Shown: positions 26,177-34,142, numbered from the stretch's first letter. The stretch: 52,589 bases of DNA from Gaetbulibacter sp. 4G1 (GCF_002741945.1 NZ_MDVN01000006.1:1-52589); one strand, 5' to 3'. Translations and numbers: made by a program. Notes: generated by a model from the sequence alone, not told the origin.

Positions 26177-27076
26177 ATGAACAATATTCAAGTCAATTTC
26201 AGTATAAAAGATTTGGAAAACCTTACTGGAATAAAGGCTCACACTATAAGAATTTGGGAAAAACGCTATAATTTACTTAGCCCAAACAGATCCGAAACCA
26301 ATATTAGAAATTACAGTTTAACAAGTCTTCAAAAACTTCTAAATATTTCATATTTAAACAATAATGGTCTCAAAGTATCAAAAATTGCTAACTTAAAAGA
26401 AGAAGAAATTCCTATTAAAGTTAGGGAAATTGCATCAAGAGCAAAAGTTGAAGATCATGCCATTAATGCTTTGAAAATGGCTATGCTAAATTTTGATCAA
26501 GTCCTTTTTTATAACACCTACAATAACTTATTAGAAAATAAAACCTTTAGTGAAATATTTTATACAGTCTTCCTTCCTTTACTAAATGAAATTGGTCTAT
26601 TGTGGCAAACTAATACAATCACGCCAGCTCACGAGCATTTTTTATCAATTCATATAAAGCAAAAAATTCTTTTAAATATTGAACGATTGCAAAGTTTAGA
26701 ACCTAAACCAAAGTCGAAAACTTTTATTCTTTTTTTACCAGATAATGAAATTCATGATATAGGTCTATTGTTTATAAATTACCAATTAAGAAGTAAAGGC
26801 TATCATACCATTTTTCTTGGAGAAAGCGTGCCAATGGAAAGTCTTAATGACTTACTTGACTTTTTTGACGATATTACATTTATATCGTATTTTACAGTAT
26901 ATCCAGAGGAGCAAAACGTTTTTAGTTATATAGATAAGTTTAGCAAAACGCTTTTAAATAACGGAAATGCAGATTTTATGATTTTAGGGCACAGACTTTC
27001 TACTGTAGACTTAACAAATCTTCCAAATAATGTTAGTACTTTTAATTCTATTGAAAACTTAGTTAAAGATTTGTAA
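26177..27076 (+). CDS. CarH/LitR-like MerR-family regulator with B12-binding domain
   Basis: A 299-residue regulator beginning at the ATG at 26177 (MNNIQVNFSIKDLENLTG); upstream codons in frame are unlikely to be used. Domains: MerR helix-turn-helix (about 8-75: GIKAHTIRIWEKRYNLLSPNRS), B12-binding helical cap (about 90-175) with the W-x9-EH motif (W143, E153, H154), and a Rossmann cobalamin domain (about 180-295) with ExHxxG (E191, H193, G196) in place of DxHxxG. CarH proteins repress carotenoid genes in the dark with adenosylcobalamin and are released by light. Here it lies directly upstream of crtI-crtB-crtZ-crtY, so the target is clear. The residue after W143 is Gln, whereas the light-state His ligand of Thermus CarH (H132) follows its Trp. 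Light or B12 response is therefore not assured. Confidence 0.88.
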   Translation: MNNIQVNFSIKDLENLTGIKAHTIRIWEKRYNLLSPNRSETNIRNYSLTSLQKLLNISYLNNNGLKVSKIANLKEEEIPIKVREIASRAKVEDHAINALKMAMLNFDQVLFYNTYNNLLENKTFSEIFYTVFLPLLNEIGLLWQTNTITPAHEHFLSIHIKQKILLNIERLQSLEPKPKSKTFILFLPDNEIHDIGLLFINYQLRSKGYHTIFLGESVPMESLNDLLDFFDDITFISYFTVYPEEQNVFSYIDKFSKTLLNNGNADFMILGHRLSTVDLTNLPNNVSTFNSIENLVKDL

Positions 27077-27122
27077 ACAATTTTTCATTTTGTTTATCAT
27101 TTTACTATATTTGTTAAACAAA
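27070..27122 (+). promoter_or_regulatory. crtI promoter with three phased TTTGT repeats
   Basis: TATATTTG at 27106-27113 is a perfect -7 box; with a start about 7 nt later, transcription would begin within a few bases of the crtI ATG at 27122, giving an almost leaderless mRNA. TTTGT elements begin at 27070, 27089 and 27110, that is 19 and 21 bp apart, about two helical turns each. The last is a near palindrome, TTTGTTAAACAAA (27110-27122), that covers the end of the -7 box and reaches the start codon. A regulator bound there would block RNA polymerase. Binding by the CarH-like protein is inferred. Confidence 0.55.
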
Positions 27123-28585
27123 TGAAAAAAACTATAAATATAATTGGTTCTGGATTTTCTTCACTAGCAGCCTCATGCTATTTAGCTAATGCTGGATATA
27201 AAGTAACTATTTTTGAAAAAAATAAAACCATAGGAGGCCGTGCAAGGCAATTAAAAAAAGATGGGTTTGTTTTTGACATAGGACCAACATGGTATTGGAT
27301 GCCAGATGTTTTTGAGCGATTTTTTTCTGATTTTAAAAGAAAACCTTCAGATTATTATATTCTAGAAAAACTAAACCCTGCATATAGTGTTTATTATGGA
27401 AAAGATGATTACATAACTATTGAAGATACATTAGAAAAAATAGTAAAAGCTTTTGAAAAAGAGGAACCTGGCAGTTCTATAAAGCTAAATAAATTCATAA
27501 AAGACGCCAAAGACAATTACGATGTGGCTATAAAAGATTTAGTTTATAACCCTGGGGTTTCTCCTTTTGAACTTATTACGCCAACTACAATAAAAAAAAT
27601 AAATCAATTTTTTAGTACAATAAAAAGAGACGTTAGGAAAGAGTTTAAAAATGAAAGGTTAATAAAGATTTTAGAATTTCCTGTATTATTTTTAGGCGCT
27701 AAGCCTAGCGATACTCCTTCGTTTTATAGTTTTATGAATTATGCTGATTTTGGATTAGGCACTTTTCACCCTAAAAAAGGTATGTACCAAGTTATATTAG
27801 CTATGGAAAGTCTAGCAAAAGAACTTGGAGTAAACATCAAAACTGAATCATCTATTGATAATATTATAGTAGAGAACGGGGAAACAAAAGGTGTAATTTC
27901 TAATGGTAAAACCTATTTTTCTGATGTAGTAGTTAGCGGAGCAGATTATCATCATACAGAAACTCTTTTAGAAAAGCCTTATAGGCAATATTCAGAAAAA
28001 TATTGGGATAAAAAAACTTTTGCACCATCTTCACTCCTATTCTATGTTGGTTTTAATAAAAAGCTAAAAAATGTAAACCACCATACTCTATTTTTTGATG
28101 TAGATTTTGAAGCTCACGCTCATGAAATATACGATTCTCCCAAATGGCCAGAGAATCCGCTTTTTTATGCAAGTTTTCCAAGTAAAACTGATTCGAGCAG
28201 CGCTCCAGAAGGAAAAGAGGCTGGTATATTTTTAATTCCGCTAGCACCTGATCTTGAAGATACGCAAGACCTAAGAGATATGTATTTTGAAAAAATAATA
28301 TCTCGATTTGAAAATTTAACATCGCAAAATGTAAAAAATGATATTATATTTAAAGAAAGCTTTTGTATAAATGATTTTATCAATGATTATAACTCTTATA
28401 AAGGTAATGCTTATGGCATGGCTAATACACTATTACAAACTGCTTTTTTAAGGCCTAAGTTAAAAAGTAAGAAAGTAAAAAACTTGTTTTTCACTGGACA
28501 ATTAACAGTTCCTGGTCCTGGAGTACCACCATCTCTAATATCAGGGAAATTAGTAGCTAGTTTAATCACTAAATACAATAATTAA
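27122..28585 (+). CDS. crtI: Phytoene desaturase
   Basis: FAD-dependent CrtI-type desaturase that takes phytoene to lycopene in four steps. The 487 residues open with the dinucleotide-binding motif GSGFSSLAASCYLANAGYKV followed by FEKNKTIGGRARQL, and end with the carotenoid-oxidoreductase signature FFTGQLTVPGPGVPPSLISG. FVFDIGPTWYWMPDVFERFF near residue 55 is also characteristic. Full length; no membrane helix, but peripheral membrane attachment is expected. It is the first gene of the crt operon, with crtB 20 nt downstream, and is probably under the upstream CarH-like regulator. Confidence 0.96.
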   Translation: MKKTINIIGSGFSSLAASCYLANAGYKVTIFEKNKTIGGRARQLKKDGFVFDIGPTWYWMPDVFERFFSDFKRKPSDYYILEKLNPAYSVYYGKDDYITIEDTLEKIVKAFEKEEPGSSIKLNKFIKDAKDNYDVAIKDLVYNPGVSPFELITPTTIKKINQFFSTIKRDVRKEFKNERLIKILEFPVLFLGAKPSDTPSFYSFMNYADFGLGTFHPKKGMYQVILAMESLAKELGVNIKTESSIDNIIVENGETKGVISNGKTYFSDVVVSGADYHHTETLLEKPYRQYSEKYWDKKTFAPSSLLFYVGFNKKLKNVNHHTLFFDVDFEAHAHEIYDSPKWPENPLFYASFPSKTDSSSAPEGKEAGIFLIPLAPDLEDTQDLRDMYFEKIISRFENLTSQNVKNDIIFKESFCINDFINDYNSYKGNAYGMANTLLQTAFLRPKLKSKKVKNLFFTGQLTVPGPGVPPSLISGKLVASLITKYNN

Positions 28586-28605
28586 ATATTTTAAAATTTA
28601 AATAA

Positions 28606-29445
28606 ATGAAATCTTTTTTTGATACTGTTTCTTATAATTCTAGTAAGCTTGTAACTAAAACTTATAGCACATCTTTTTCTTTAGCTACAAAAATGCTTCA
28701 TAGTTCTATTAGAGGTCATATTTATAATATATATGGTTTTGTACGCTTTGCTGATGAAATTGTGGATTCTTTCCATGACTATAATAAAGAAGAGCTTTTT
28801 AATAAATTTAATGAAGATTTAGAGCATGCTTTAAAAAGTAAGATTAGCTTAAACCCTATATTAAATTCGTTTCAATATACATATCATAAATATAATATAG
28901 ATAAAAATTTAGTTGATGCTTTTATGAATAGTATGAGGTTGGATTTACATAAAACTAAATATCTAACAGAAAAAGAATACAAGGCATACATATACGGATC
29001 GGCAGATGTTGTAGGCCTTATGTGCTTAAAAGTTTTTGTGAAGGGAGACGGTAAAAAATATAATACACTAAAAGAAACCGCTATGTCTTTAGGGTCAGCT
29101 TTTCAAAAAGTGAATTTTTTAAGAGATTTAAAAGCCGATTTTGAAGGTTTAAATAGAACATATTTCCCTAATACAGATTTATCAAACCTAGACGAAGCCT
29201 CAAAACAAAATATAATTGATGATATTGAAGTAGATTTTGCAAAAGGACTAAATGGTATAAAAAAATTGCCTATTGAAGCCAAATTTGGTGTATTTATGGC
29301 GTATAGATATTATAGACAGTTATTAAAAAAACTAAAAAAGACACCAGCCTTACAAATTAAAAATGCTCGCATTAGAGTTTCAAATCCAAAAAAAGTTGAG
29401 CTTTTAATGCGTAGTTATGTAAAATATCAATTAAATTTAATGTAA
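28606..29445 (+). CDS. crtB: Phytoene synthase
   Basis: Condenses two geranylgeranyl diphosphates into phytoene. The 279 residues show both Asp-rich motifs of the squalene/phytoene synthase fold: VRFADEIVDSFHD (about residue 45) and KVNFLRDLKADFEGLNRTYFP (about 165), with TYSTSFSLATKML near the start and YGSADVVGLMCLKVF in between. Length is normal. It lies between crtI (20 nt) and crtZ (9 nt). The GGPP synthase CrtE that would feed it is not in the window. Confidence 0.96.
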   Translation: MKSFFDTVSYNSSKLVTKTYSTSFSLATKMLHSSIRGHIYNIYGFVRFADEIVDSFHDYNKEELFNKFNEDLEHALKSKISLNPILNSFQYTYHKYNIDKNLVDAFMNSMRLDLHKTKYLTEKEYKAYIYGSADVVGLMCLKVFVKGDGKKYNTLKETAMSLGSAFQKVNFLRDLKADFEGLNRTYFPNTDLSNLDEASKQNIIDDIEVDFAKGLNGIKKLPIEAKFGVFMAYRYYRQLLKKLKKTPALQIKNARIRVSNPKKVELLMRSYVKYQLNLM

Positions 29446-29454
29446 TTTTAAGTT

Positions 29455-29904
29455 ATGCAAACCCTACTTTGGATACTTGTTTTTTTAAGCACATATTGTT
29501 TTATGGAATTTATGGCGTGGTTTACACATAAATACATAATGCATGGTTTTTTATGGAGCTTACATAAAGACCATCATAAAAAAGATCATGATAGTTGGTT
29601 TGAACGAAATGATGCTTTTTTTATCTTTTATGCCATAGTTAGCATTACCTTTTTTTTACTTTGGAAATATAATGGTCTCTGGATAGGTTTACCTATTGGC
29701 ATTGGCATATTTGCATATGGTTTATCTTATTTTATAGTACACGATATTTTCATTCATCAACGCTTTAAACTTTTTAGAAATGCTAACAATTGGTACGCAA
29801 AAGGTGTACGTCGCGCACATAAAATGCATCATAAGCACATAGACAAAGAAGATGGAGAATGCTTCGGGATGTTATTTGTTCCTTTTAAATATTTTAAAAA
29901 ATAA
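29455..29904 (+). CDS. crtZ: Beta-carotene 3-hydroxylase
   Basis: Non-heme di-iron membrane hydroxylase that converts beta-carotene to zeaxanthin. The 149-residue protein shows the His-box pattern of the fatty acid hydroxylase superfamily: HKYIMH, HKDHHKKDHD, HDIFIHQRF and HKMHHKH. Several hydrophobic segments surround the boxes. Length matches CrtZ rather than longer CrtR or CrtG enzymes. It is spaced 9 nt from crtB and 3 nt from crtY. Confidence 0.94.
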   Translation: MQTLLWILVFLSTYCFMEFMAWFTHKYIMHGFLWSLHKDHHKKDHDSWFERNDAFFIFYAIVSITFFLLWKYNGLWIGLPIGIGIFAYGLSYFIVHDIFIHQRFKLFRNANNWYAKGVRRAHKMHHKHIDKEDGECFGMLFVPFKYFKK

Positions 29905-29907
29905 CAG

Positions 29908-30603
29908 ATGCAATATTTATATCTGTTATTAAATTTAGGATCACTATCTATTCCTTTTCTTTTTAGCTTTCATCCCAAATTAAAATTCTATAAATATTGG
30001 CAAGCCTTAACTATTGGAATTATTACATCTATGTTAATTTTTATTCCCTGGGATATTATTTTTACAGCTAAAGGTATTTGGGGTTTTAATAATGATTACT
30101 TTTTAGGAATAAAATTATTTCACCTTCCAATTGAAGAATGGCTGTTTTTTATATGTATACCCTATGCATGTGTTTTTACACATTTTGCGTTGTTACATTA
30201 TTTCCCCAACATGAAGTTACAGAAATCTGTCACAAAAAAAATATCTTACTCATTAATTATTGCTTTTTTTATTATCTCTGTTTTTAATTACAACAAATGG
30301 TATACTTTTATTAACTTCTTATTAGCATCAATAATAACTTTTCTGGTTTTGATTAAAAATTCAAAATTGCTAAGCGAGTTTTACTTAACATTTTTAGTTA
30401 TGTTAATTCCTTTCTTTATTGTAAATGGTATATTAACAGGGAGTTTTATTGAAAATGAAGTAGTTTGGTATAATAATGCTGAAAATTTAGGGATTAGACT
30501 TTCTACAATCCCTATTGAAGATACAATTTATGCGTTTTCGCTCATCCTTTTAAATCTATTTATTGTTAAAACTTTAGTCAGAGAAAACCAAAATCTATCT
30601 TAA
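29908..30603 (+). CDS. Lycopene beta-cyclase of the CrtYcd type
   Basis: A 231-residue, highly hydrophobic protein with about six or seven transmembrane helices, in two related halves. Each half carries a lycopene cyclase domain motif: FHLPIEEWLFF in the first and STIPIEDTIYAF in the second. This is the fused form of the heterodimeric CrtYc/CrtYd cyclase known from Gram-positive bacteria, archaea and Bacteroidota, unlike the soluble FAD CrtY of proteobacteria. It should cyclise lycopene to beta-carotene, the substrate of CrtZ. It is last in the operon and its final 9 bp overlap the end of the convergent thioredoxin gene; no terminator lies between. Confidence 0.92.
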   Translation: MQYLYLLLNLGSLSIPFLFSFHPKLKFYKYWQALTIGIITSMLIFIPWDIIFTAKGIWGFNNDYFLGIKLFHLPIEEWLFFICIPYACVFTHFALLHYFPNMKLQKSVTKKISYSLIIAFFIISVFNYNKWYTFINFLLASIITFLVLIKNSKLLSEFYLTFLVMLIPFFIVNGILTGSFIENEVVWYNNAENLGIRLSTIPIEDTIYAFSLILLNLFIVKTLVRENQNLS

Positions 30604-31152
30604 TAAATCATCAATAGTATTCCTTACAGATTCACTATTCCAATTTGCTGCACCAGTTTTGTCAATAACTACTTTACCCTGCTTGTCTATTAAAAATGTT
30701 CTTGGAATACCTTTTACGATAAAAAAGTCTGATTTTGAAACTTCGTTATAAACTTTAAAGGTATAATTGTTTTTTTCTAAAAACGAATAAATAGTTTCAA
30801 AGCTTTCGTCTGAAACAAATACAAATTCAATCTTTTTATTATAATCATCATAAAGTTTTTGCAGATTTGGCATTTCTGCAATACATGGTGGGCACCAAGT
30901 AGCCCAAAAATTGACTAATACTACTTTTTCTTTGGTTTCTTCAAAATTATAGATTGTTCCTTTCTTATCTTTTAATTTCCAATTATAATTAGTTAAACTA
31001 GGTTGTTCATTCTTGTTTATTGTAGACGGGCTAATTAATGCTAATCCTTTTTGTATAAACACTTGTATAGGCTTTCGCGTTTGCGGAATTAATAAAAGCG
31101 CCAATACAATTAAAAAAATAATATTACTTCTTTTAGGTTTATTAATTTTCAT
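30595..31152 (-). CDS. TlpA-family thiol-disulfide oxidoreductase
   Basis: A 185-residue periplasmic or membrane-tethered thioredoxin. A single N-terminal helix (about 10-25) is followed by a TlpA/ResA-like domain with the redox motif WATWCPPCIAEMP and the cis-Pro loop GIPRTFLID. It probably reduces or oxidises exported proteins, for example in cytochrome c maturation, but the substrate is unknown. It converges on the carotenoid operon with a 9-bp overlap; no functional tie to carotenoids is implied. Confidence 0.9.
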   Translation of the reverse strand: MKINKPKRSNIIFLIVLALLLIPQTRKPIQVFIQKGLALISPSTINKNEQPSLTNYNWKLKDKKGTIYNFEETKEKVVLVNFWATWCPPCIAEMPNLQKLYDDYNKKIEFVFVSDESFETIYSFLEKNNYTFKVYNEVSKSDFFIVKGIPRTFLIDKQGKVVIDKTGAANWNSESVRNTIDDLLR

Positions 31153-31257
31153 CTTTTTACTATTACTTTATAAGGATTGTAAGATCCAATTCGTTCATTA
31201 CAGCTACAATGTTTGGTGTTCTTTTTTTAATCATTCTCATTATTATTAAACTAAAAA

Positions 31258-31287
31258 AAGCATAGTTTCTAAGTCGAAACTATGCTT
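31258..31287 (-). terminator. Terminator of the tandem-domain lipoprotein gene
   Basis: AAGCATAGTTTC (31258-31269) and GAAACTATGCTT (31276-31287) form a perfect 12-bp stem. Read on the minus strand it is followed by seven Ts (the A-run before 31258), so it terminates the lipoprotein gene, whose stop is 36 nt away. Confidence 0.9.
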
Positions 31288-31322
31288 CAAATCTAACAAA
31301 AACAAAGTATTTTAAAATACTT

Positions 31323-32207
31323 TTATCTAGATACTGTTCCTGATAAAGAAACAACTGGACCTGCTCCCATATCAATTACTGTATGGTTTGCTGCATTTCC
31401 TGGCACTACATGAGCTAAAGGTTTTAGTGTAAATGGCGCTGCACTATTATCTGGGCTAGGTTCAACAGATATTACTATTGTTGCTCCTTTTAAATCTGTT
31501 GGAAACGTAGTACCTGCTGGTGCTCCCTGTAAAAAATCTTCTCCAGGAAAGAAACCATCTGCTCCATTAGGAGCTGGCAAAGCTACTAATCCACTATATG
31601 GAGCCGCATCGTCAGTTGCTGCTACCTTTGTAAACGTTCCTGTGCTAATTGGAGTACCTCCAATAACTGCCCATCCCTCATATTTCCATCCATCTGGAAG
31701 CAATGGTAAAGTCAATCCAGCTACTGGTGGTGGTGCATTTGTATTATCTAAAAACCAAACTCCGCTAGCTTCATTTGTATCATCTGTATCAGTAGGAGTA
31801 GCCAAAATATATTTACCAGATGCGCCACTAAAGTCAGCTACAATTCCATTAGAATCTACAGCCGCTGAACTACCTGAAAAATCTCCTGCCAAAATTTTTG
31901 TTGGTGCTGGCTCTGGGTTTGGATCTACTGCTGGTTCAATTGAAAGTACAAACTTAGTTGCATTTGCTAATTGAGTTGCATCTACATTAAAGATTTGAGG
32001 AAAAGTAACAGATGTAAAAGTTCCTGTAGAAACTGGGGCTCCATTTACAATAATCCAACCCTCGTATACATAATCGCTGCCTAACTCTTCTAAACCAGTT
32101 AAGTTTAAAGTTAAACCTGCAGTTGTTGGTCCATCATCATCATTACTACAAGAAGTAGTAAAAATTCCTATTGCTAATATTGCAAAAAACATTTTTTTAA
32201 TCATCAC
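31323..32207 (-). CDS. Lipoprotein with two tandem homologous domains
   Basis: A 294-residue predicted lipoprotein (lipobox GIFTTSC, then an Asp-rich SNDDDG export signal typical of Bacteroidota surface lipoproteins). The rest is an internal duplication: first copy about residues 32-135 with YEGWIIVNGAPVSTGTFTSV and FVLSIEPAVD; second about 165-290 with YEGWAVIGGTPISTGTFTKV and IVISVEPSPD. The repeat resembles the extracellular part of anti-sigma factor K-like (RskA C-terminal) proteins ('YEGW..., STG.F, I.VEP') but without their membrane helix. Function is not known. Its likely promoter lies beside an FNR-type dyad, downstream of the Crp/Fnr gene in the same direction. Confidence 0.82.
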   Translation of the reverse strand: MMIKKMFFAILAIGIFTTSCSNDDDGPTTAGLTLNLTGLEELGSDYVYEGWIIVNGAPVSTGTFTSVTFPQIFNVDATQLANATKFVLSIEPAVDPNPEPAPTKILAGDFSGSSAAVDSNGIVADFSGASGKYILATPTDTDDTNEASGVWFLDNTNAPPPVAGLTLPLLPDGWKYEGWAVIGGTPISTGTFTKVAATDDAAPYSGLVALPAPNGADGFFPGEDFLQGAPAGTTFPTDLKGATIVISVEPSPDNSAAPFTLKPLAHVVPGNAANHTVIDMGAGPVVSLSGTVSR

Positions 32208-32232
32208 TATTTTTTTAAAATTATTTATACTT

Positions 32233-32278
32233 CAAAAGTATGGCGTGATAATTTTATAAAATGTTAGCCACCTAACAT
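32233..32278 (-). promoter_or_regulatory. Promoter with Crp/Fnr-type dyad upstream of the lipoprotein gene
   Basis: Read on the minus strand, TACTTTTG (32233-32240) is a perfect -7 box with no TTG at the usual distance. Upstream, ATGTTAG-CCAC-CTAACAT (32261-32278) is a perfect 7-bp inverted repeat with a 4-nt spacer, the 5-4-5 core layout of Crp/Fnr sites (GTTAG-N4-CTAAC). Its centre is about 42 bp before the expected start of transcription, the place of a class II activator. It overlaps the stop codon of the Crp/Fnr gene. It could also be a weak terminator. Confidence 0.55.
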
Positions 32279-32949
32279 TAAGCAATTTTTTTATGAATTC
32301 TTATTTCTTTTCTACTAAATTCTATAACCTTTTCTTCTTTTAATTCATTTAAAAGAATGTTTAATGTAGGACGAGATGTACCTATTAAAGAAGCTATATC
32401 TTTTTGCGTGTAAGGATGTTTAATAACATGGTCTCCTGTTTTTGGGCAATCATAACCATAATCGTCACATAATTCATCTAAAAACTCAACAAGTCGTGTT
32501 TTTGCATCTTTAAATAATAACAGCTGTAGTCGACGTTCTAATTTCTTTAATTTAAAGCCAATAACTTTATAAATTTTAAAACTAAATGTTTGGTTATTTC
32601 TCATCAAATCATGCATAGTATTAACGCTTATAGGGCAAATACTCGTAGCATTATCAATAGATTGCGCAAATTCTTCTCTTTTAGATTCGCCTAAAATTGC
32701 AGTTTCTCCAAACAATTCTCCTCGAGTTAAAATGGCTTTAACTACTTCATCACCTTCTTCACTGTAATATCCAATTTTTACTTTTCCCTTTTCTATAAGA
32801 TATACTTTATTTGCAGAGTCTTCTTCAAAGTATATATAATCCTTCTTTTTGTATGCATCAAAATCGTGATCGACTTTATAGGCTTTAAACTTATGAGGAC
32901 ATAATACTTTGAAAAGATTGACGTCGTCAAAAAACCAAAGTGATTTCAT
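32278..32949 (-). CDS. Crp/Fnr-family transcriptional regulator
   Basis: A 223-residue regulator with an N-terminal cyclic-nucleotide-binding-like beta-roll (about 20-130: KKDYIYFEEDSANKVYLIEKGKVKIG, AILTRGELFGETAIL) and a C-terminal winged helix (about 150-220: YTQKDIASLIGTSRPTLNILLNELKEEKVI). RGELFGE in the pocket is Crp-like but the usual phosphate-binding Arg-Ser pair is not seen where expected (SKREEF), so the effector may not be cAMP. No Fnr-like Cys cluster is apparent. It is followed by the tandem-domain lipoprotein gene, 70 nt downstream, with a fitting dyad between. Confidence 0.9.
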   Translation of the reverse strand: MKSLWFFDDVNLFKVLCPHKFKAYKVDHDFDAYKKKDYIYFEEDSANKVYLIEKGKVKIGYYSEEGDEVVKAILTRGELFGETAILGESKREEFAQSIDNATSICPISVNTMHDLMRNNQTFSFKIYKVIGFKLKKLERRLQLLLFKDAKTRLVEFLDELCDDYGYDCPKTGDHVIKHPYTQKDIASLIGTSRPTLNILLNELKEEKVIEFSRKEIRIHKKIA

Positions 32950-33013
32950 TTTTAAATTGTTTTTGTTAGTGCCTTTAAGGTCGTTTTTAATGTCAACTCC
33001 TTACAAATAAGGC

Positions 33014-33040
33014 ATAAAAAAACCTCTAAAAATAGAGGTT
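33014..33040 (-). terminator. Terminator of the DUF5606 gene
   Basis: AACCTCTA (33021-33028) and TAGAGGTT (33033-33040) form a perfect 8-bp stem with loop AAAA. On the minus strand a T-run follows (the A-run 33014-33022). Confidence 0.85.
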
Positions 33041-33064
33041 AGTTATTTAAGTGAAAAATTTAAG

Positions 33065-33496
33065 CTATTCTTCTTCTTCATGAGTTTTCACCTCATCCTT
33101 TTCTGTGTCTAGAAGATTTAACATATTGTGTTTTTGCAATAAGTTATACCATTGCAAAACCTTTTTAATATCGCTAGCATATACTCTGTCTTCATCATAA
33201 TCTGGTAAAACATCAAAGAAATATTCTTCTAATTTATCTTTACTATCTTTAGGTTTTACACTCGTTTGTTCTCCATTTTCCTTTTCTTTAATTTTAGAAA
33301 GAACTTGATTTAAAGGAATTTCTTCTGCTAGAGTATAAATAGCAATTTCACTTAAAACACTAACATTTTGCTGTATGTTTACAGATATACGCTTGCTATC
33401 TATTAATGATTCTGCAACAAAACCTCCTCTAGTTTGTGCTATTAGTTTATATAACCCTGGTTTTCCAGAAATGGCTAATACTTTATCTAATCCCAT
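33065..33496 (-). CDS. DUF5606 family protein
   Basis: A 143-residue protein of a family confined to Bacteroidota (DUF5606), opening GLDKVLAISGKPGLYKLI, with the conserved RGGFVAESLIDSKR and NVSVLSEIAIYTLAEEIPL segments. A small beta-barrel-like first half is followed by a Lys/Glu-rich linker (about 70-90) and a helix (DYDEDRVYASDIKKVLQWYNLL). It is cytoplasmic; the function is unknown. It is the last of three minus-strand genes ruvX-def-DUF5606, an order repeated in related genomes, and has its own terminator. Confidence 0.88.
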   Translation of the reverse strand: MGLDKVLAISGKPGLYKLIAQTRGGFVAESLIDSKRISVNIQQNVSVLSEIAIYTLAEEIPLNQVLSKIKEKENGEQTSVKPKDSKDKLEEYFFDVLPDYDEDRVYASDIKKVLQWYNLLQKHNMLNLLDTEKDEVKTHEEEE

Positions 33497-33551
33497 AAAT
33501 TATTTTTTTAAAAGTGGCAAATATCAATTGTTTAATTATATAGTGCAACTA

Positions 33552-34142
33552 TTATCGTTTCTTTTTTTGATCTGGAAAACGCATTCTATAATCAACATTA
33601 ATTTTTCCTTTTGAAATATTATTTAACTTTCCTTTTATTAAACGCTTTTTTAAACTCGATAACTTATCAGTAAATAATATCCCTTCAATATGATCATATT
33701 CATGCTGAATAACTCTAGCTATTAAGCCTTCAAAAACTTCTGTATGTTTTTCAAAATGCTCATCAACATACTCAACAGTTATTTTTGGTTGTCTAAATAC
33801 ATCTTCCCTTACGTCTGGAATACTTAGGCACCCTTCATTAAACGCCCATTCATCACCTTCTTCTTTAATTATTTTTGCATTAATAAAAACACGTTTAAAA
33901 TCTTTTAAAGCCTTTTGCGCTTCTTTTGAAAGCGTTTCGTCATCAGCAAACGGGCTTGTATCTACTAAAAACAGACGTATAGGTAAACCTATTTGTGGAG
34001 CAGCCAACCCAACTCCAAAAGCATTATACATGGTTTCGAACATATTATCCAAAAGATTATCTAAATTTGGGTATTCTTTGGTAATATCTTTCCCTACCTT
34101 CTTTAAAACAGTATCGCCATAGGCTACAATTGGTAAAATCAT
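33552..34142 (-). CDS. def: Peptide deformylase
   Basis: Metalloenzyme that removes the formyl group from nascent proteins. The 196 residues contain all three motifs: GVGLAAPQIGLP, NEGCLSIPDVR (Cys metal ligand) and IQHEYDHIEGILF (HExxH ligands and Glu). The C-terminal tail is basic. There is an insertion of about ten residues (DTSPFADDETLSKEAQKAL) between the first two motifs, as usual in Bacteroidota. It lies 67 nt after ruvX and 55 nt before the DUF5606 gene. Confidence 0.96.
   Translation of the reverse strand: MILPIVAYGDTVLKKVGKDITKEYPNLDNLLDNMFETMYNAFGVGLAAPQIGLPIRLFLVDTSPFADDETLSKEAQKALKDFKRVFINAKIIKEEGDEWAFNEGCLSIPDVREDVFRQPKITVEYVDEHFEKHTEVFEGLIARVIQHEYDHIEGILFTDKLSSLKKRLIKGKLNNISKGKINVDYRMRFPDQKKKR

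Noticed and set aside
30595-30603. TlpA-type thioredoxin as part of the carotenoid system.
   Set aside because: The overlap is convergent, which means no shared transcript; no known need for a thioredoxin in this pathway.
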